DNA from: Gnetum montanum
Taxonomy: Eukaryota > Streptophyta > Gnetopsida > Gnetales > Gnetaceae
Direction: 5' to 3'
DNA: 64,000 nucleotides
Assembly (NCBI GenBank): GCA_015680685.1
Contig: MNCI01002198.1
Location: 362,708-426,707, forward strand
The notes under the pieces are model-generated. The model had not been told where the DNA came from. It did no database searches and saw nothing but the letters and a program-made list of their open reading frames with translations. The position numbers and the translations under genes are program-made. Below, piece by piece: positions 59,641 through 64,000 of this stretch; position 1 is the first letter of the stretch; each line of letters begins with the position of its first letter.

Positions 59641-60475
59641 CATAGAACTTAGAAGGGGGTAGGGGGGGGGGGGGGGTGAATAAGTTCCTCAAATTGAACC
59701 TTTATAAAACAAAGCACACACACAAATTTATGTGGTTCTAGGAGGGCACATCACAAACATACCTCTGAACTTTGTTGCTCTCAAAATGTGGTTGAAGGGT
59801 CCACATCCTATATAGTTGTCAAGTCCTGCTTTGGAGTGTTGTACCATAGCACCAATCACTCAACCCCATAAGGTCTTGTCAGGGTTGGAAATGTGGTTTC
59901 AAACCTTCCACAACCTTTACAATCTTGAGCTCTGCACTAAAGTGTTGTACCACAACATCAACAACTCAATCTCAAGGAAATCAACTTTGTAGGGCAAGAA
60001 GAATAAGAATTACAAGGAATGATTGCAACTCAATTTGCTGATCCTTGTATAGTTAGGTACAACACACTTTACAAAGTCAAAATGATAAGAAAATGAAGAG
60101 CAATAGAGAATTGAGTGATTACAAATGATTGTACAATGAATACAACAAAGCTTGCACTTTTCCCAAGGCACATCAAGTCTTCTTAAAGTTGACATGTTGC
60201 TAAGTCCTTCTCAAAAATCATGCAATGGCTAGCTAATGATCACTAACCATCATGGGAGATGTATTTCTTATGCCTGAGACATCTCTCTAAATTTTCCTTC
60301 AAATCTAGGAAGATGTCTTTGCTTAGTGGAAGATGTGTTTCTGAAGTCTCCATTATGGAAGACGTTTTTGCTCAATGAAGATGCCTTTCTGTATTTGGTT
60401 TGCATTTTGTAAAGATGTTTGTAGTGATCGAAAACATTGATGGCTAGAACACCTAGAGGTTTCCAAGCGTATAGC
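59641..60475. repeat. Repeat-like region beginning with a G-run; internal degenerate repeats
   Basis: A G homopolymer interrupted once by ta at about 59,656-59,676, then two diverged copies of a ~110-bp unit (ttggagtgttgtaccatagc near 59,830; taaagtgttgtaccacaaca near 59,940), and a short gaagatg repeat at 60,310-60,400 (about 28-55 bp steps). It resembles LTR or flanking non-coding DNA of a retroelement, but I cannot assign it. Confidence 0.4.
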
Positions 60476-60479
60476 CTAA

Positions 60480-62260
60480 CCCCGGATCCGTGCGCGGGTC
60501 GTGCTAGAGAGAAACAGAAACGGGGTGCCCTGAATGGTCTGGTCGATCAGACATGGAATTAATCGATGTAACTTAACCTTTCGTAAACGTTTGTTTTGGA
60601 AGTGATGTAGGCAAGTGAAGTGATGATTAACAAATGTAAAATGATAAAAAAATAGTGCAAAATACGATGATAGTAAACAAAGAATAAAACAGATTTGGGC
60701 GAGAAAGTGCACTACCCTAAGGTCGCAGATCTGATCTTTATTTTGAAAAGGTGTAAAACAGAATATGCAACACTGGAGAGGCATAGCTTACAACATAGTA
60801 GTATGGTCATAGGTCCTTGAATTATAGCCAATATCTAGCTACTCGGGATTCTTTTGCTAGCCAATTCACTCGTCGAGATGCCAAAATGCTAAACCTGCAA
60901 AAGGATGTCTAAAGTCAACCAGAATGCTCAAAGCCAACCGGAATGCCAAGAATTCCCACTATGCTCTCCAAAAGCCAACCATTTGAACATTTTTCACCAG
61001 GGCATTTATAGAGCTAGATGCTGGAGAGAAACATGGTTTAGACGCCATGTGTGCTAGGTCCCGTAGAGTGCAAAGGTGGCTGTGTTATTCTGCTATGTAT
61101 TGCTGCTACACTATGACCATACCGCTGAAATTGCATGTGCCAAAATCTAGAAAGCATACCAACAATGAAAGCAAAATGAAGCCTATGCTCCAGGACTACG
61201 TCTTCCCTACTCTTGCGAGCAGGGTCAAGCATAGGGAAAATTTTGGGGATTGACAAGGGGTGTGCAAGATGAAGCAAACTTGCTGATTTTGCTCGTCGAA
61301 GAGGTGCCAGGATGAGAATGATCATTGCCAACAATTTCTGGAGTTAACTAAAGACGTCTTAATGCCTCCATGCAAGTGTTGCATTACTTATTTTGTCCAG
61401 CGTGTTGGCGTAGCATGAGTAACAGCATGCTACGCTGTGCTATGCTACGTAGCATAGCATAGCGTAACTGCCAGTTTTGAAAGAAGTCTTACCTAAAATC
61501 CAAGAGCATCTGTTGGAGGCTTGGTTAGGCAAGGAAGTGCAACTTCGTCTTTCATGCTGGAAAGCCATCAGACTTGCTGAGTTCATCCTTGGGGCATTTT
61601 GTTGTTCTACATCCTCGCTACACTGTGCTACGCTATGTAGTGTAGCACAACATAGCGGCTAATGTGACATGCATCCTTGTTTAATCTACAAATATTTTAT
61701 CAGGAAACTTTGCTTAAGGCTTGAGGGCTAAGTGGGACAGGCAGTTTGGAGGTTGAAGTGTTGGCAAGTGCAATCCTCTTGCTGGAGTCACTTGGCAGAG
61801 GGGCCTTTGTGCATTCTATCCTTGCTACGTTGCATAACGTAGCACAGTGTAGCATCCCATATTGGTTGAATCCTAACTTATTTTGCAACATTTTTTCATA
61901 GGATGTTTGTCATGTCCTGGTGTGTTAGCGGAATAAACTTGTTTAACGGTTGAAGCATGGGAAAATGTTTTTACTCTGTTGGAGTCATCTAAGTAGAAGT
62001 GTTATCAAAGTACATCCCTGCTACGCTGTGGTATGTTGTGTAGCGTAGCACAATGTAGCACTCAAATTGAGATGATTCTTGACAAAATTTTCCACATTCT
62101 GTTGTGCCATATCGCTCACATTTTAGAGGTGAAATAGGGAAAATGCTCTGGAAGACTAGCTTGTTATCAATTTGCATCTTGGACATCTAATTAGTCTCCT
62201 CAAGGCTTGCTATGTTGCACAACATAGCAGGTTTCTCTGTTAGAAAATTTTTCAAATTGT
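60480..62260 (-). repeat. LTR-like segment with TATA box, polyA signal and hairpin array
   Basis: Minus strand: TATAAAT at plus 61,004-61,010 and AATAAA at plus 60,737-60,742, about 265 bases apart, the geometry of an LTR U3/R. Upstream (higher coordinates) the U3-like part has five hairpins in repeats of about 190 bp. No LTR termini, PBS or protein domain could be fixed, so it may be a solo or truncated LTR, or a non-LTR promoter. Confidence 0.4.
61425..62230. repeat. Five ~190-bp tandem units each with a GCTACG-type hairpin
   Basis: Hairpins centre near 61,448, 61,637, 61,839, 62,040 and 62,219. Arms read GCTACGC/GCTATGY against GCGTAGC/RCATAGC. Spacer sequence is strongly diverged, with only patches alike (tgctggagtca / tgttggagtca before units 3 and 4), while the hairpin remains in every unit. 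Confidence 0.75.
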
Positions 62261-64000
62261 TTAACTCATCCTGAACACTTTCGACAACTCCTAGCATGGT
62301 CTTTGGGTAGACTATTAGCCAGGTCAATTGTCAATTTTGGCAGGCTAGAGAGTTTAGCAAGCCTATCAATCCAGGCAATAGAAAACTTGTCAGATTGTAT
62401 AGTCTATCCTCAATGCCTACATTGTCCTGACGGCCCATCGTGACACTACACTTGTGGAAGTCCTTGCCTAAATTCCAATACTCTGCCAAAGCTTCAGGGT
62501 TCTAAAATTTTATGGTGTTTCAATGGCCCCTCTTTATTGACATCTAGAGGACCTGCCCAAGAGGCATTGACAAAGAATAAAAAACACCATGAAGAACAAG
62601 ATTCCAACATCGCTCTCCAGTGGTCGCTCAGATGTCGCTTTGCTACACTTGGGCATACTGTGATAGTCATGTAGGGAAAGGGGCAAAGGATGGATTTGGA
62701 GGAATAGGTTTGGGGAAGGAAAAGATGTAATAGAGCGTGATCCCTCATTGGAGTGCTTGTGAGGGAGTCGGCATGCATGAGCATCTTTCTTTCACTGGCT
62801 TTCGACCTCTCGTCAGAGTGCTTAGAGATGGTCGTTTTGAAACAGCCGCGATGCTATTTGTTTTGGGCACTTGTTTTTTTTTTTTTTTGTGATTTTCTGC
62901 TCTTTTATGCTTTTGTGCTTTTCTTCTATTGTTTAGCCATGTTCACTTGTAAACAACCTTGTTGTTGTAGGATAGGTGTTTCCTCCCCAAGATGAGTTGT
63001 GTTACATCCATATGAGGCTTTGACCTGCCTGCAAATGCTTCCCATGTAATGAGTTGTGTTACGCTCATCATGGACTTGGCAGTTGGGCATGTGGGGGGGG
63101 GGGGGGGGGCCCTTTATATGCATTGGGAAAGCTTGTAAAAGAGATGTGAAAAACTGTGAGTATAAGAAACAAGGCCAAGAGGGTTAAAAGGGAGGGTAGG
63201 ATGTGCACTCCCAAGTAGCCAAGCTAGTCTAAGCAGTCACTTCGAAACTATGTAATGTCTTTCTCTCTTGTCGAAATGCATCTTTGAATGGCGCCATCTT
63301 GGCTTGTATCCTGCAAACACAATAGAGAGTAGACCAGAAGAAACAACCATCAAATGAAGTGAGAGAAAAGTCCCACTTGCTTTGGATGTTGTCGAAGTTG
63401 CGTGATTTCCATAGTAGGAAGGCCAACTTGGCTTTTGACTGCTATCGGCCAGAGAGGTTGGCACTGAAGAGGCTAGGAGTGGTGCTGATACAAGTGCTTA
63501 GGATTCCCTACCCAAGGCAAACATAATGCAGTTTAGTTGCAAGGAAAGAAGCTCAACAGTTGAATGTGTTTTACGCTGTGGCGATGGTGGGGGATGGAGG
63601 ATGGCAGCATTGCGGCTGGGCCACAATACTGTTGGGACTCTAGTAGTAGGTGCTGATAGTGGGAGCTACTACTAGGACGATGAGCTGTGACAACGGTAGC
63701 TCCTTAAGGTTAGAAAGATGTTGAACGACATATTTGGAGGATCAGAAAGATGCCAGGGGTGATGGCGTTGCATATGTTCTAGAGGGTGTTTTCTTGGCAT
63801 TGTGAAATACATTCTGGAACTGCAATGCCTTGCCCTGTATTATCAAGGGCATCTGGAAAGGTGCACGCTCACTTGCTTACAAAATTCACATGTGCGTTGG
63901 GAAGCTTTGCACCACGAACCTAGTTTAAAGTCTTGGTAGACTGTCGAATGTGCTAGTTTAAGGTCCTAGTAGACCGATGTGCCATTTTAAGGTCCTGGAA
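62261..64000. other. Terminal region without a recognised gene
   Basis: Short open frames in all directions, none recognisable. It has a T-run (62,873-62,888), a G-run (63,090-63,109), duplicated atgagttgtgttac words (62,991 and 63,048), and a short tandem repeat at the window end. Confidence 0.5.
63918..64000. repeat. Short tandem repeat running off the window end
   Basis: Three imperfect units of about 30 bp: ctagtttaaagtcttggtag, ctagtttaaggtcctagtag, cattttaaggtcctggaa. Continues beyond the window. Confidence 0.7.

Noticed and set aside
59656-59676. G homopolymers here and at 63,090 as quadruplex signals
   Set aside because: Single homopolymer runs are error-prone and have no supporting context.
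1-64000. Organellar insertions, rRNA, known miRNA genes
   Set aside because: Looked for familiar plastid, mitochondrial and rRNA sequence and saw none; small RNAs cannot be called by eye.

Overview
This 64 kb window looks like nuclear DNA of a seed plant with a large, repeat-filled genome. The sequence is AT-rich, most recognisable coding material is decayed retrotransposon, and one host gene has introns of 3 to 7 kb swollen by transposon debris. A gymnosperm would fit, but that is inference; nothing here fixes the species. I see no bacterial, plastid or mitochondrial genes, no rRNA, no convincing tRNA gene and no CRISPR array.

Layout. Positions 1-10,600 hold a minus-strand L1-type LINE (ORF1 near 9.4-10.1 kb, ORF2 from 2,020 down to the window edge), split by a later Athila-like Ty3/gypsy element (element 1, 2,226-9,352) that left a clean 5-bp target duplication, ctcct. 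Element 1 keeps gag and protease but lacks reverse transcriptase, RNase H and integrase. A second relative (element 2, 12,987-23,038) keeps all gag-pol domains, with many stops. A third (element 3, 23,735-32,229) has gag, then an assembly-scrambled section, then a long coiled-coil ORF in the env-like position, and no visible pol. Its right end is abnormal: the LTR lacks its last ~20 bp and is followed by a 54-bp copy of the left flank. All three use a PBS resembling the one matching tRNA-Asp in Athila elements. Their LTRs carry a striking lattice of GATATC palindromes, mostly 14 or 17 bp apart, just upstream of the TATA box.

The only host gene I can assemble is a plant 2-on-2 (truncated, group 2) haemoglobin, GLB3 type. 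Its four plus-strand exons between 34,684 and 45,722 give an uninterrupted 165-residue protein. Intron 1 must be GC-AG to keep frame. Intron 2 (7.4 kb) contains a minus-strand LTR-retrotransposon remnant and an unexplained coiled-coil/Cys-rich segment.

Downstream lie a decayed plus-strand LINE (about 46.0-48.2 kb) and a nearly whole minus-strand L1-type LINE (about 49.9-55.3 kb). A repeat-rich tail follows, with tRNA-like SINE copies and a minus-strand LTR-like region at 60.5-62.3 kb. That region has a TATA box, a polyadenylation signal and five GCTACG-type hairpins about 190 bp apart. Single 'n' characters flanked by exact direct or inverted duplications mark assembly joins, and structure around them should not be read as biology.
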